Numbered from the stretch's first letter, positions 12,732 to 24,318 are shown. The stretch: 64,000 nucleotides of DNA from Arabidopsis thaliana (GCF_000001735.4 NC_003070.9:124001-188000); one strand, 5' to 3'. A program made the numbers and translations. Notes: generated from the sequence alone by a model not told the origin.

Positions 12732-13970
12732 ATGTCAGATTCTGGTGAGCCTAAACCTTCTCAGCAAGAAGAACCTCTACCTCAACCTGCTGCCCAAGAA
12801 ACTCAGTCTCAACAAGGTTACATATACTTCCTTCTATCTCAATTCTAGTTGTCGTCTCATTGAGATTTTTTCTTGTTCTTCGTTGTTAGCTAGAAATTTT
12901 CATTTACACTAATCAAATCATTCTTCTGTTTCAGTTTGCACTTTCTTCAAGAAGCCAACGAAAAGTAAAAACATAAGAAAAAGAACCATTGACGCTGATG
13001 AAGAAGACGGAGATTCGAAAAGCGAAAGCTCTATTCTACAAAATCTAAAGAAAGTTGCAAAACCCGATAGCAAGTTATACTTTTCTTCTGGACCATCTAA
13101 GAGTTCTACTACAACGAGTGGAGCTCCTGAGAGGTCCGTCTTTCACTACGATTCATCCAAGGAAATCCAGGTTCAGAACGACAGTGGAGCAACAGCAACC
13201 CTTGAAACTGAGACCGACTTCAATCAAGACGCACGAGCTATCCGTGAGAGAGTTCTTAAAAAAGCAGACGAAGCATTGAAAGGGAATAAGAAAAAGGCTT
13301 CTGATGAGAAGCTGTACAAAGGAATTCATGGATATACAGATCACAAAGCTGGGTTTAGAAGAGAACAAACAATCTCGAGCGAGAAAGCTGGAGGCTCACA
13401 CGGGCCATTAAGAGCTTCTGCTCACATAAGAGTGTCGGCTAGATTCGATTACCAGCCAGACATTTGCAAGGATTACAAAGAAACCGGATACTGTGGATAT
13501 GGAGATTCGTGTAAGTTCTTGCATGACCGTGGGGATTACAAACCAGGATGGCAGATAGAGAAAGAGTGGGAAGAAGCAGAGAAAGTTAGGAAGAGAAATA
13601 AAGCTATGGGAGTTGAGGATGAAGATGATGAGGCTGACAAGGATAGCGACGAAGACGAAAATGCATTGCCCTTTGCTTGCTTCATTTGCAGGGAGCCTTT
13701 TGTTGATCCAGTTGTCACCAAATGCAAGCATTACTTCTGTGAGCATTGTGCTTTAAAGGTATGATCATCACAATTACGAGTCTGTTTTTTTTTTAGTTGT
13801 GAAGAAATGTGTGAAACTAGCGAGTTTTGTTTAATGTAATGATGCAGCATCACACGAAGAACAAGAAGTGCTTTGTGTGTAACCAACCAACAATGGGGAT
13901 TTTCAATGCAGCACATGAGATCAAGAAGAGAATGGCTGAAGAACGGAGTAAAGCTGAACAAGGATTGTGA
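12732..13970 (+). CDS. CCCH and RING zinc finger protein (RNF113/Cwc24 type)
   Basis: This protein is recalled as AT1G01350, C3H domain protein 1. Exons 12732-12816, 12935-13758 and 13848-13970 give 343 residues. It has one CCCH finger ([20 protein letters not shown], about residues 200-220). A C3HC4 RING follows near the C-terminus, running from CFICREPF through CKHYFCEHC to CFVCNQPT. The order CCCH then RING, plus a charged N-terminal part, is that of the RNF113A/Cwc24 family. Those proteins act in spliceosome activation and some have ubiquitin-ligase activity, so a nuclear splicing role is inferred. An acidic run ([14 protein letters not shown]) separates the two fingers. All cysteine and histidine ligands are present. 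The RING is split by the last intron after the ALK codons. Confidence 0.93.
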
Positions 13971-14512
13971 AGTCCTTGTTTCACTGGACAAAAAGGCAAA
14001 AACTATATTTGGTTATTTACTTGAGGAAAGCTTTTTGTTTTGTTGTACTCACTGGCCTATATATATTCATTCGGATGACGACGATAGTTGTTTCAAACTG
14101 ATTAACTTTTAAATTTAAACAAACTGAAAATTGAATCAGAGTTTTGGAGTCAACTTCCTAGTAAATCATCGTCAGAATAATAGTCGTCAAACTCGATATC
14201 CTGATTCACATATTTTGATATAGAAATTTGCTTCCCAAATTGAAAACGCGGTCGTTTAATAAACAGGCCAAAAGTAAAGTTCCTTACCAAACTTTTTAAT
14301 CTAATGGGCCCGTGCGCTAAGATACAGTTAATGGGCAACGCGAATCGGCCCATAAATAAACCACACCACAAGTAGCGGTAACAAGGTAGTTCTATGGGGT
14401 AGAAAACGCATCTGAACAGGTAATTATTTGTCCTACAAGGTTCGATCGAATGTTCTCATCTCTTTTTTTCTCTCTGGCTTTCCGATCTTCTAGATTTTCC
14501 AAGTCTTGAATG
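13971..14512. other. Intergenic, 3' region of the CCCH-RING gene
   Basis: This is the 3' flank of the preceding gene and the upstream region of the NYN gene. It contains AAATTTAAAC-type AT-rich sequence and a T-rich stretch at 14462-14472 just before the next gene. No RNA gene or open frame stands out. Confidence 0.5.
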
Positions 14513-15568
14513 ATGAGGAAGGCGAAGGCTGTGGCCTGTGGGTGAGGTCGTGCCAAAGTCTAAGGCTGTAACACGCGTCTGGTGGGACATCAACAGGTGT
14601 CCGGTTCCGGCTGACGTTGATGTTCGCAGGGTCGGTCCGTGTATAAAACGGGCTTTGGAGAAATTAGGCTACTCTGGTCCTCTCACCATCACTGCCGTTG
14701 GGATACTAACAGACGTCCCTCATGACTTCCTCAGACAAGTCCATTCCTCTGGAATCGCTCTTCATCACGTTCCCACCGGTTTATATCTTCTCATCCTTCA
14801 TTTTCTAAAATTAGGGTTTTGCTTCTATTTGCCCTTTTTGTTTTTGTTTTTAAGTCTTATAGTTTCCGAAACAGCTCTCTCAGGGATTGGGTGGGCTGTG
14901 GTTAAGTGGACCTGGTATAATCAACCTCCGGCTAATTTAATGCTCATATCGTACGAGCATATCTACTTGACCACTCTTGACATGCTAGGTAGGATCGGAT
15001 ACAACACTGTTCGGTCTATTCTTCCAGATGATCCTCAACAAGCCGCATCCTCCGCCTCCCCTTCTACAGGGTCTTTCCTCTGGGAAAGCTTACTGGCAAG
15101 CTTACCAGCAGCAGGTCCTTGTCCTCTCTCTCTCTCTCTCACACTCAGTACAGTGTTGAAATAGTTAAGCTGTGTCTGACCTAGTTATCTCCACGGACGC
15201 AGATGATATGGATTCAGGGGCACCTCAGGAGGACAAGTGCGGCGAGATGGGTGAACCTGCCTTGCTTTGTGAGCAATGCAGATTTACTGTCCAAGGCTTT
15301 GAAAACTTCTCCACGCATCTCAAGAGTGAAGAACATGCACATGAAGTAAGCATCCTAGCCAAAAACGCAGACTTGTTGTGTCCATTTGAGTCAACAACCT
15401 CTTACCGCGAGTTTCCCTTTCTCACTTAATTCTTCCAGTTATGTTTTGCCTAAATTTGACCCCATATTTTGTTTTGTCAATGAGCAGTCTCAATACTACC
15501 GTAACGAAGATGATGAAACCGATGGAGACGACTACGTACGAGACTCTGAAGACGACGAAGAAGAGTAG
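14513..15568 (+). CDS. NYN-domain (limkain/MARF1-type) protein with C2H2 finger, frame-broken 5' end
   Basis: This is recalled as AT1G01355, 'putative endonuclease or glycosyl hydrolase'. The body reads RVWWDINRCPVPADVD... then GPLTITAVGIL, HVPT, ANLMLIS and GYNTV, all hallmarks of the plant NYN family. A C2H2 finger (CEQCRFTVQGFENFSTHLK) and an acidic tail (ending SEDDEEE) follow. Exon ends I can support are 14778, 14884-15114, 15203-15345 and 15488-15568. The ATG at 14513 gives only ten codons before TGA at 14543. The NYN frame is open from 14517 with no ATG before it. An intron of about 54 nt (GT at 14542 to AG before 14596) would reconnect the frames, but would cut out the WWDIN motif. 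The family's usual acidic GDRDF site reads SYEHIY here. The gene is probably degenerate or start-impaired. Confidence 0.7.
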
Positions 15569-15731
15569 TAAGAGTTGTGTGTGTGTTAATGTTATCTTAA
15601 GCTATCTAATCCTTTTTATGTTCAACATCTTCTAAATCCTCGTAAACTCTGGTTTTCTTTGTGTGTTAACTGATAATAATGGTGTTATCTTAAGCTATGA
15701 GTAGTAGTAAGAGTTGTGTGAGTTAATGTTA
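15563..15731 (+). repeat. Local duplication of the NYN gene 3' end
   Basis: AGTAGTAAGAGTTGTGTG followed by GTTAATGTTA occurs at about 15564-15594, spanning the stop codon, and again at 15703-15731. GTTATCTTAAGCTAT occurs at 15591-15605 and at 15684-15698. The blocks are in changed order, so more than one event is likely. The second copy directly abuts the CNGC relic. Confidence 0.7.
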
Positions 15732-16015
15732 CTGATTTCTCCAACGAATTTGCTTTTTTGGAGATTTTGTCCCAATGAACTGCAACAACAAAAGCAACTG
15801 GTGAGAAAATGATGACTTGTTTGAATTGTGTTAGAGTTCCAGATACATATGCTAGAGATGCAACTAGAAACTGGTCATATCTCAGCTTAAAATAACTACA
15901 AAGAGCATAACAAGCTGGCTAATACTTAAAAATGTAAAATCAGATTCAACAGAACCCAATGGTTTTGTGTGTGTTTTCAGACCTTTAGATTTCGCAAAGC
16001 CCACCAGAAACAATG
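15732..16015 (-). pseudogene. CNGC gene fragment, decayed, with intron sequence kept
   Basis: The plus-strand text from 15732 to about 15900 matches CNGC10 text at about 9705-9860 with few changes. Examples are CCAACGAATTTGC, TTTGGAGATT, TGTCCCAATG, and CTGCAACAACAAAAGCAACT in intron sequence. A second block at about 15965-16013 matches CNGC10 near 9896-9940. Read on the minus strand, the two exon pieces give CFWWALRNLK and SLGQNLQKSKFVGEIS, the pore and filter region of a plant CNGC, with an intron between them at the same place as in CNGC10. No start or flanking exons are present. It is a fragment of a duplicated CNGC gene in the same orientation as CNGC10 and cannot encode a channel. Confidence 0.85.
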
Positions 16016-18137
16016 GTTGCAAATACTTTCTTCTTTCTCAGTTCTAGTAAACTATAAGCCGAAGCTGTTTTTGCTTGTATTCGTTTGCCCATATTGTGAT
16101 GGTCTTTAAAGATTGGGCCTTCTTTGGTTCATCTAAATTTGAAGCTTTTTCCTTTTGTTAAATTTGTTGAAACAGTCAAAGTTAGATTAAACCAGGACAA
16201 ATGAATGAAACGATAAATTCATAACTTTTTACTGCCAGCATTATCAGAAGAATGTCGTTAATGTTGTCTTTTTTTCTTTCACTTCCGTCTGTTTTTTTTG
16301 TGGTATTGGTTAATTCGAAAAGATTCGGAACCTATTGGCCGGCAAAAAAGTTATCCAAATGAACAAAAAGAAGAATTACACGTGTCAAGTTCACGAGAAA
16401 CGACATAATACGTGAACATGAAAATGACAGACAATAAACCAATGAAAATATGACACGTATATTGGTTTCCTATTATTTAACCGTATTTAGCTCATTGTCG
16501 CTGTCACTAAAAAGGCTCCTTGTTTTTATCTTGAAGCAGTTAATAATTTACGCCAAAGTCGTCTTTTGCGTTTAAGTTCGCATGCCTAGCTAGTGCCAAA
16601 GGTGATCCTATCCGATAAGCTTTGTTTTGGGTAAATTTTTATCTGATAAGGTTACTGTAATTATCGTCAATTACCGCTCTTTTAAGTACTATATTATCAC
16701 TTAACATTTTTTAAAAAATATGATTGCAGAAAATGTTATATATAAACTAAATCCCTATTTTATCATAACGTCAATTTCAGACAATTAATGAGATATGTAA
16801 GCATAAACCATATTCATATTGAACAAGAAAACCTCCGGTTACAATTATATGTGTTGTTTAAAATGGTTACAAAATCGGAAGATTGTTCGTTATGAAAACC
16901 TTAAACCATAATTAATACATATGTTAGAAGATAATTAGATAAGTAATCATTTAACTAGATTTATCTAAAAAGTGATTATGTTGTTTTTGTTTGAGAAAAC
17001 CAAGTAAAGGTGAGTCTTTTCTCCTTTGGGAAAAACAAAAGTAGAATTCAAAAAAGAAAGAAATAGAATTCACTAATTATATAGTAATCCATTAATATTA
17101 CTGGTTAGAAAGCGTAATTAGCGGCGGTGGTTATCAAAAGTGACTTCCACCATATGTTTCGAAAGCTTGAGTTTCACGAAGAAGATGGAGGAGGGGCAAC
17201 TTTAGACTAGTGGAGATGAATCGAATGATGATTTATTGTAGATTCTTTGTGGTATCTCATCTTTCCTTCGTATGAGGTGTGATTCACAACAAATACAATT
17301 TAACAAAAACTAGTTTGTCTACATTCGGTATGATATAATTAAGGACTTTGTCTCAAACAGATTAAAGTTCTTGTTTCATGATTTTAGATTGTGGATGCCT
17401 TGTACCAATCTTCTTGTAGAAATGCCTTCTCCTCCTAGAAGAGAAATTACACCTTACGTGTCGTACATGACTACATGGAACAGTCACTTTGCAGATAGGA
17501 TATGGTGTTAGACATTTAGCTTGATACAATTAATTAATGTTTAACAACAAGGTTTAAAGGCAACGAGAGCTATATCTAATAAGATGTGGTCTAAGACATA
17601 TGAGACCTGATACATGGAGAATCACTCATTTATAAATTTCTGGTATATTAACGACATTTTGTGTCTAAAAAATTAGCTATTATAATGAATATGGTCTAAA
17701 ATTGAATTTAAATTAACAAAACTATCTATAAAGTTTGAAACGATCTTACCTAATCAAAACAAATAATTATCTAAGCAATCTGTTTTGTTTTGTTCGGATT
17801 ATATAGGTCCCCAAAACGTCATACAATAAAACTTGCTTAAATATTTTGTTTTTTTGTTACATTAAAAAATTAGTATCTTGTTGTGTTTTTGTTTGGTTTG
17901 AAAAGCTGAAAATGTGTGAAGGAGAAGAAGGAAGCTATAAAAAAGAGTTTAGGTACAAAAGTAAAAAGTTATTATGTCGGTGGGTTCATTAAAAGAAACC
18001 AAAAAACATAAACAAGTAATTTTGTTTTGGCATAACGAAGCATCTTCTTCTTCTTCCTTGTATTTATTATCCATTTCCAGAGATTCTCCCTTGTGAGATA
18101 ACAACGAAGAACGAAAGAGAGAGAGAGAGAGAGAGAT
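16016..18137. other. Intergenic, upstream region of PYL9
   Basis: This is AT-rich sequence with no supported gene. A cluster of ACGT-core elements lies at about 16378-16460 (ACACGTGTCA, TACGTGAAC, GACACGTAT). These resemble ABRE/G-box sites but are 1.7 kb from the PYL9 start. The PYL9 leader is in the last 170 bp and contains CTTCTTCTTCTTCC on the plus strand at about 18041. Confidence 0.45.
18117..18136 (+). repeat. (GA)10 tract in the PYL9 leader
   Basis: Ten GA units end one base before the PYL9 start region (GAGATATGATG). GA-rich leaders are common in Arabidopsis and can bind BPC-type GAGA factors; function here is not shown. Confidence 0.9.
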
Positions 18138-18914
18138 ATGATGGACGGCGTTGAAGGCGGCACGGCGATGTACGGTGGTCTCGAGACGGTGCAATACGTA
18201 CGGACGCATCATCAACATCTGTGCAGAGAAAACCAGTGTACCTCTGCTCTTGTCAAACACATCAAAGCTCCTCTTCATCTCGTAAGCTTCTCCAATCTAC
18301 CACTAATTTCACCCTTTTCGTACCATTTTCTCCATGATCCGTCAATTTTGATCCCAACCATCGATTTAGGGTTTTTTCCCCCAAATCTCTGTTTAACGAT
18401 TGATTATAATTGATTTTTTTTAGGTTTGGTCACTTGTACGGAGATTTGATCAGCCGCAGAAATACAAACCGTTTGTGAGCAGATGTACAGTAATCGGTGA
18501 TCCTGAAATCGGCAGTCTTAGAGAAGTCAATGTTAAATCTGGTCTTCCTGCAACAACATCTACTGAGAGATTAGAACTTCTTGATGATGAAGAACACATC
18601 CTCGGTATCAAAATCATCGGTGGTGATCACAGACTTAAGGTACAGCGAGAGAAATCAAATCTCATTGATGTTTGTTTATATGCAGATTCTCATTGATTGT
18701 TTGTTTGCAGAATTACTCGTCGATTTTGACGGTTCATCCGGAGATAATCGAGGGAAGAGCAGGAACGATGGTGATTGAATCGTTTGTAGTTGATGTTCCT
18801 CAAGGTAACACAAAGGATGAGACTTGCTACTTTGTTGAAGCACTTATCAGATGTAATCTCAAGTCACTAGCAGATGTTTCTGAAAGATTGGCTTCTCAGG
18901 ACATTACTCAGTGA
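18138..18914 (+). CDS. PYL9: ABA receptor PYL9 / RCAR1
   Basis: This START-fold (Bet v 1-like) protein binds abscisic acid and then inhibits clade A PP2C phosphatases, in cytosol and nucleus. Exons 18138-18281, 18424-18639 and 18711-18914 give 187 residues, the known length. The hormone-binding lysine lies in ALVKHIKAP (about residue 40-46 region). The gate loop SGLPA is at about residues 87-91 and the latch HRL at about 117-119. Both are intact. The C-terminal helix ([15 protein letters not shown]) closes the pocket. Two ATG codons in tandem start the frame; the first is used here and either would work. The phase closes without a shift, so the gene looks fully functional. Confidence 0.97.
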
Positions 18915-19610
18915 ACTACATAATCAATGAACAAGGGCATTGAAGTGAAGTATCAATTCCAGTTTGTGATATAATCAATATTCTTCAGGATTTTTTTGGT
19001 TTGGCCTAGATATATATATAGATATCTATCCTCGGTAATGACCAGTCTAAAAAGATGTACATATTGTCCCAATGGTGAAGTTTTGATGTAAGATATCTCC
19101 TGGTGGTTTGTTATTTGTAGATATTTTTGTAAACAATGTAAATGTGAATGGTTTATGATGTATAATATATAGTTCACAAAAGATGTTTCTGTAGACTTCA
19201 GATTCCACTTCTCTATTGAACAGAACCTATGATTGGATGCTGAGAACTTGTAAAGAATCTGAGGCAGAAAGTTGAAAAACTGTGTCAATTTCATTAACTT
19301 GAAAAGATGAGCATAAATTGGGAGAGAGAGAGAGAGACAAAGATTTTGAATTGAGGTTTAACGGTAAAACACACAAAACCTATTCCCCTCTGTTTCCAAT
19401 TTTCATCTAAACAAACAGGTACATATTTGAATGTAATATTGTATACAGACCAGGGGTAAAACAGGAACTAAAGAAGGCTAACAATCGAGTCGAACCCTCT
19501 ATGTGAAGCCACAGGTTTAGTGCAAATTGTAATAAGTTGTTCAGAGAGACTCTTGACTGAAACAAATTGTGAAGCAGATTCGATTTTAAAATCAAAATTT
19601 GAGTGTCGAG

Positions 19611-19618
19611 CGGGAAAG
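19611..19618 (+). promoter_or_regulatory. E2F-type site 1 upstream of CENH3
   Basis: GCGGGAAA reads here, 162 bp before the CENH3 ATG. It fits the E2F consensus (TTTSSCGC in reverse). From memory, E2F control of Arabidopsis CENH3 through two such promoter sites is published. Confidence 0.75.
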
Positions 19619-19658
19619 TAAAAGTTCCGCTCCAATCTTCTAATCTTTTCGTATCTAG

Positions 19659-19666
19659 CGGGAAAT
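19659..19666 (+). promoter_or_regulatory. E2F-type site 2 upstream of CENH3
   Basis: A second GCGGGAAA in the same orientation lies 48 bp downstream of the first. The pair points to S-phase or proliferation-linked expression of CENH3. Confidence 0.75.
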
Positions 19667-19772
19667 TTCTCAGCAGGTGACTTTCATAATCGCAGTTTTC
19701 GTCGATTCTCTTTTCCGATTTTACGATTCCTCTCTCTCTCTCATGGTGCGATTTCTCCAGCAGTAAAAATCA

Positions 19773-21400
19773 ATGGCGAGAACCAAGCATCGCGTTACCA
19801 GGTCACAACCTCGGAATCAAACTGGTATCTTAAATCTGCTTTCTCTTTCAATTTTTACTTCTGATTTTACCCAGAATTTTAGGTTTTTTATTTCGATTTT
19901 GTTAACCCTAGATTTCGAATCTGAAATTTGTAGATGCCGCCGGTGCTTCATCTTCTCAGGCGGCAGGTCCAACTACGGTACGGCATCTTTTTCCGTCTTA
20001 GGGTTTCCAATGTTTCTTCCTTTTATCGTTATGATCAAATTTGTTTATCTATCGAAATTGAAGACCCCGACAAGGAGAGGCGGTGAAGGTGGAGATAATA
20101 CTCAACAAAGTGAGTTTTTTATATTTGAAGTCTTTTTTTTCCCTCTTTTCATCTCTTTTGTTTGTGAAGTTATTCTTTTGTAACATCTGCAGCAAATCCT
20201 ACAACTTCACCAGCTACTGGTACAAGGGTAAGATTTTTGTGACCATTGCTTATGAACTGCTTCAACTTTGATTTCGTTATTAAGCTGACAAAATTCTCGT
20301 TTTGGTTTGTCAAGAGAGGGGCTAAGAGATCCAGACAGGCTATGCCACGAGGTTTGTTTTAAAAAAAAAACCAATCTCTTGTGATATCCCTGAGAATACA
20401 GGACACTTAGTGTGTTTAAAACTAATCTTCGGTGTTGTCCTTGTAGGCTCACAGAAGAAGTCTTATCGATACAGGCCAGGAACCGTTGCTCTAAAAGAGA
20501 TTCGCCATTTCCAGAAGCAGACAAACCTTCTTATTCCGGCTGCCAGTTTCATAAGAGAAGTTAGTTACTCTTTTTCTTACCAGCCATAATAAGTTTCACA
20601 GCTTAACAATATTCATATATACTAACAGAGGCACAAGCCTTTTGGTGTTTAATGTGGCTAGTTTTAGGATTTGCACACCCCACACATATCTGAGCATCAA
20701 TGCAGTGTACATAGTGAGTGATATAGCAATTTAACTAAAATTCAGAGTAATCGTGAGGCCAACCCTCCTTGTTTAAGGAGTGTGTAATCTAGTTTGTCTT
20801 TGAGGTTATGAGCTCATAGATTCAGAACCATATGATTCCTGTAGCTACAAAACTCAACATGAATCGTCAGTGATGTGGAAATGCTGATTTGTGTTACAAA
20901 CAAACTATTTTACATTGTTTTTCCAGGTGAGAAGTATAACCCATATGTTGGCCCCTCCCCAAATCAATCGTTGGACAGCTGAAGCTCTTGTTGCTCTTCA
21001 AGAGGTACCAATCCTTCAACTTTTTCTTTATACGAATGTATGAATATAGATATAGAGATAGTCACACATTTCAACTAATGTCATTCCCCTTGATGACCAA
21101 TCAACCTAATCACACAAATTCTTTGTGGTAGGCGGCAGAAGATTACTTGGTTGGTTTGTTCTCAGATTCAATGCTCTGTGCTATCCATGCAAGACGTGTT
21201 ACTCTAAGTAAGTACTCTAAAAGAAGACATTTTTCAGTCTCAACTTAGGAATCACAAGCATACATTTTATATCCCTTTGAATCATTAGTTACTTGAATAT
21301 CATATATAAAATGCTTATCTATATCTGTTTTTTGTTCATATCAGTGAGAAAAGACTTTGAACTTGCACGCCGGCTTGGAGGAAAAGGCAGACCATGGTGA
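19773..21400 (+). CDS. CENH3: Centromeric histone H3 variant CENH3 (HTR12)
   Basis: CENH3 replaces H3 in centromeric nucleosomes and marks where kinetochores form. Exons are 19773-19824, 19934-19977, 20064-20109, 20193-20227, 20315-20351, 20447-20559, 20927-21004, 21132-21207 and 21345-21400, giving 178 residues, the known length. The N-terminal tail (starts [15 protein letters not shown]) is long and unlike H3; it lacks the H3 ARKSTGGKAPRK block. The histone fold starts near [17 protein letters not shown]. Loop 1 and helix 2 (the centromere-targeting region) include [18 protein letters not shown]. The C-terminus is [12 protein letters not shown]. Nine small exons, most splitting codons, match CENH3 gene structure and differ from intron-poor canonical H3 genes. 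Confidence 0.97.
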
Positions 21401-23266
21401 TAGAAAACTCACTCACTATTCACATCTCTTACATTGTAAGTGAGGATCGAATAGTTAACAACAAGTGTGTCGTAGGTTGTATAAGGTTATTCTCTCCTTG
21501 TCTCTTGGTGATGCATGTCCTTTTATTTTACTAAATGATCTGACCAAAACCTTCTTTTGAAACATAACTGGAAACCCGAATTTGGTTTGATTCCAATATC
21601 TAGGCTGTAAAACTTCTTTCTCTATGTGTGTTTCTATCTGCTTTTCGTTGGATCTGATTGTTTTCCATTGAGATTCCACTTGACAAAAACGTTTCTTTCG
21701 TTAAGTTCTAACTTCCAAAGGTTCATGTATATATAATTTGAAGCCTCAGTTAGAAAGGGTTGTGATTGAAAGAAGAAAAAAAAAGTAAGAGGAAGATTTG
21801 AAAGAACATGTGTTTTGGGAGGGCTTTAGTAGAAATATCTCTCAGACGAGTGACGAGTGGATTCCCAATTACAACTTGTCAAGGCATATTAAAAAGGTTG
21901 AGATATCCTTAGCACTTCAAATTTAAATAATTCATATTGATTTTTAGTGATAATTCGCATAAAACATTTGTGATATCATAGTGTTGTCACTAAAAAAAAC
22001 ACTATAAATTTTCGAAAAGCTCGAATTTCGAATTTGGTGATATTTATTTCATTGTCAACTCTTTTAAGTTGCCTCTTTTTCTTGGGTTCTCTATAGTCTC
22101 TTTTGTTTTGTTTTTTACATCCTTTATGATCTCTCTCTGTACATTCGTAAAAATTGAATGCAGACCGAAAAAACTAAACAGAAACGAGGATGGCAAAAGT
22201 TGGATGCGCCCATGAATCATGCAACACAATGGTCCCAAGTTCCCAACAGATTCATTCGCAAAAATTCAGAGTAGACCGAAAGAAAAAACAAATTGTAGTA
22301 TTATAAAAAAAAAGAAAGAAAGAGGATGGGTCAAGTGAAGGCGTCATGAATCATGCGATGGTCCCAACAAATTAAATGAAATATAAAATCCACGTGTCAT
22401 GTTCAGTTGCAACTGCATAGTTTGTTCAGTACGTTGCTGATCAACCTTTTCTTTTTTAAAGTTGATAGATAAATATAATAATAAACCGAACAAAATTTAA
22501 AAGAAGCTTTGAATAAAATTTGCGATGTGAATTAATGGAGGAATAAAGGGTATATCCTCGACGTTAAATTAATTTTATATTCATCCCTAACAAACTTTCA
22601 ACTCAACTTTTGATAGTTCTAACAATATATTTCATTAAATTGACAAAATTTAATTCGATTTGTAATAGATTGGACTTCATAAATGATAATCAAGTGATTC
22701 TCCTAATGCTTTTTTTCTTCTTGGGAAAAATGAATACATATATTGACTCTTTTTTTTCATACATATTTGTACTCAACATAGTTGATTTATATCGACTTAA
22801 TTATGATTTATTCATCTGCGTGTAAATATAAAACATCAAGTAGTATCATTTTAAAAAAAGCAATTAGACAAGAACATGACGGAGCAAATGATGTAATGCA
22901 ACATGTCTTATGATTCTCATTGGTCCTTAAACGAAATCACTCGAGCATTGCACACATACTGACATATATTGGCTGCCACCCATAAGTTGCTAAATTAATT
23001 AATAAGAATAATATTAGTTAAATCCGATTTAAGGAAAACAAAGTACGATATACATCATACACGATTCCTTAATGTGGAAACCGACCAAACCGGTCGTTAA
23101 ACTTTGCCCTTATAAATACAGAATACACTTCATGTTCTTCCCTTAAAAATCCATCATTCTCTCTTCCTCTCTGCTCTCTCTTTACCTTAAACCGTACCAA
23201 ACCGTATTGATTGATAATATTGCACGGTGCGATCGTAAATCTTTGTGTACTAAGGTGTCTTTTGAG
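21401..23266. other. Intergenic, CENH3 3' region and ETC1 promoter
   Basis: The sequence is AT-rich with short ORFs that do not look coding. An imperfect repeat is visible: ATGCGCCCATGAATCATGC at about 22203-22221 resembles GGCGTCATGAATCATGCGATGGTCCC at about 22340-22365, and both are preceded by GAGGATGG. The ETC1 leader is CT-rich (CTCTCTTCCTCTCTGCTCTC at about 23159-23178). Confidence 0.45.
23111..23118 (+). promoter_or_regulatory. TATA box of ETC1
   Basis: TATAAATA lies 156 bp before the ETC1 ATG, with a CT-rich leader between, a sensible spacing for a transcription start near 23,145. Confidence 0.7.
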
Positions 23267-23740
23267 ATGAATACGCAGCGTAAGTCGAAGCATCTTAAGA
23301 CCAATCCAACCATTGTTGCCTCTTCTTCTGAAGGTAACAACTTTCTCCGCTATCTCATGATCTCCATCCACTATACGGTGTCGTTTGATTTTACTCTTTT
23401 TTTTTTTTGAAATAATAATAAATGTGAAATTTGGATGATGACGTGGGACAGAAGTGAGCAGTCTTGAGTGGGAAGAAATAGCAATGGCTCAGGAAGAAGA
23501 GGATTTGATTTGCAGGATGTATAAGCTTGTCGGTGAAAGGTTTTTCATGTTTTCTCTTATTCCTTAACATTTTTTTTGGTTAAATCTTTCAATATATGTG
23601 ATTTTAATAAGGGAATTGAAGATTAGTTTGTTTGTTTGTAAAGGTGGGATTTAATAGCTGGGAGGATTCCAGGAAGAACAGCAGAAGAGATTGAGAGGTT
23701 TTGGGTGATGAAGAATCATCGAAGATCTCAATTACGTTGA
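23267..23740 (+). CDS. ETC1: R3 single-repeat MYB ETC1
   Basis: ETC1 (ENHANCER OF TRY AND CPC 1) is a small MYB without an activation domain that competes with R2R3 MYBs for bHLH partners, so it represses trichome fate and promotes root hairs. Exons 23267-23333, 23452-23539 and 23644-23740 give 83 residues, the known length. The single R3 repeat spans about residues 30-78. The bHLH-binding signature [DE]Lx2[RK]x3Lx6Lx3R is intact in DLICRMYKLVGERWDLIAGR. The three-exon layout matches the CPC/TRY/ETC family. Nothing looks damaged. Confidence 0.96.
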
Positions 23741-24318
23741 TGGCCAACTCTTATATCATTTTTATAATAATGAGAGAGAAAAGAATGAAAAATATACATA
23801 TATATTCGTTGGTAATTCTGCAGTTTTGTTCCTGAGTTTTGAAGTAGTTGTGTGTTCGGGATTTTATGAATCACGAATGGAACCTTTAATAAATTGAAGG
23901 TAAAGTTTTAATCAATCATAAAAAATAATTTGTGGATATGTATTGGCTTGTAGCACTGAGCCTGAGGCATAAGAAAAAGATTGCTGGGCCTAAATTAGGC
24001 ATGTGATAAAACCGTTTCACATACACAACAAAATCCAAAATATATATACATTGATTACAAGTGCATAAAAACATTTATTATCATATTAAATAAACTATAT
24101 AAAGATAACACAATCTAGTAATCAGATGAAAGTATGTTACCTTTTAAATTTTATGTTGTACAAAGGTCATTTTGATTTTGACCAAGGTCAAAATTACAGT
24201 TTATTAATATGTTGGTGACTCCTTGCAACACAATGCATAATATTGAAGCATTTTTTATCTTGAGCATGGTCGCATACCTAATGTGCATAACATAGCTCAA
24301 AGCCTCAAACTCACATAT
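23741..24318. other. Intergenic between convergent ETC1 and UGT72B2
   Basis: This holds the 3' flanks of both genes, AT-rich. A palindromic TTTGACC/GGTCAAA-like stretch is visible at about 24167-24191 (GGTCATTTTGATTTTGACCAAGGTCAAAATT). No gene is seen. Confidence 0.45.

Larger units (their letters stand above)
18915..19772. other. PYL9 3' region and CENH3 promoter/leader
   Basis: The first 200 bp hold the PYL9 3' end. Short minus-strand ORFs here are AT-rich and not convincing. The last 200 bp hold two E2F-type sites and the CENH3 leader with a TCTCTCTCTCTC tract at 19731-19742. Confidence 0.5.
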
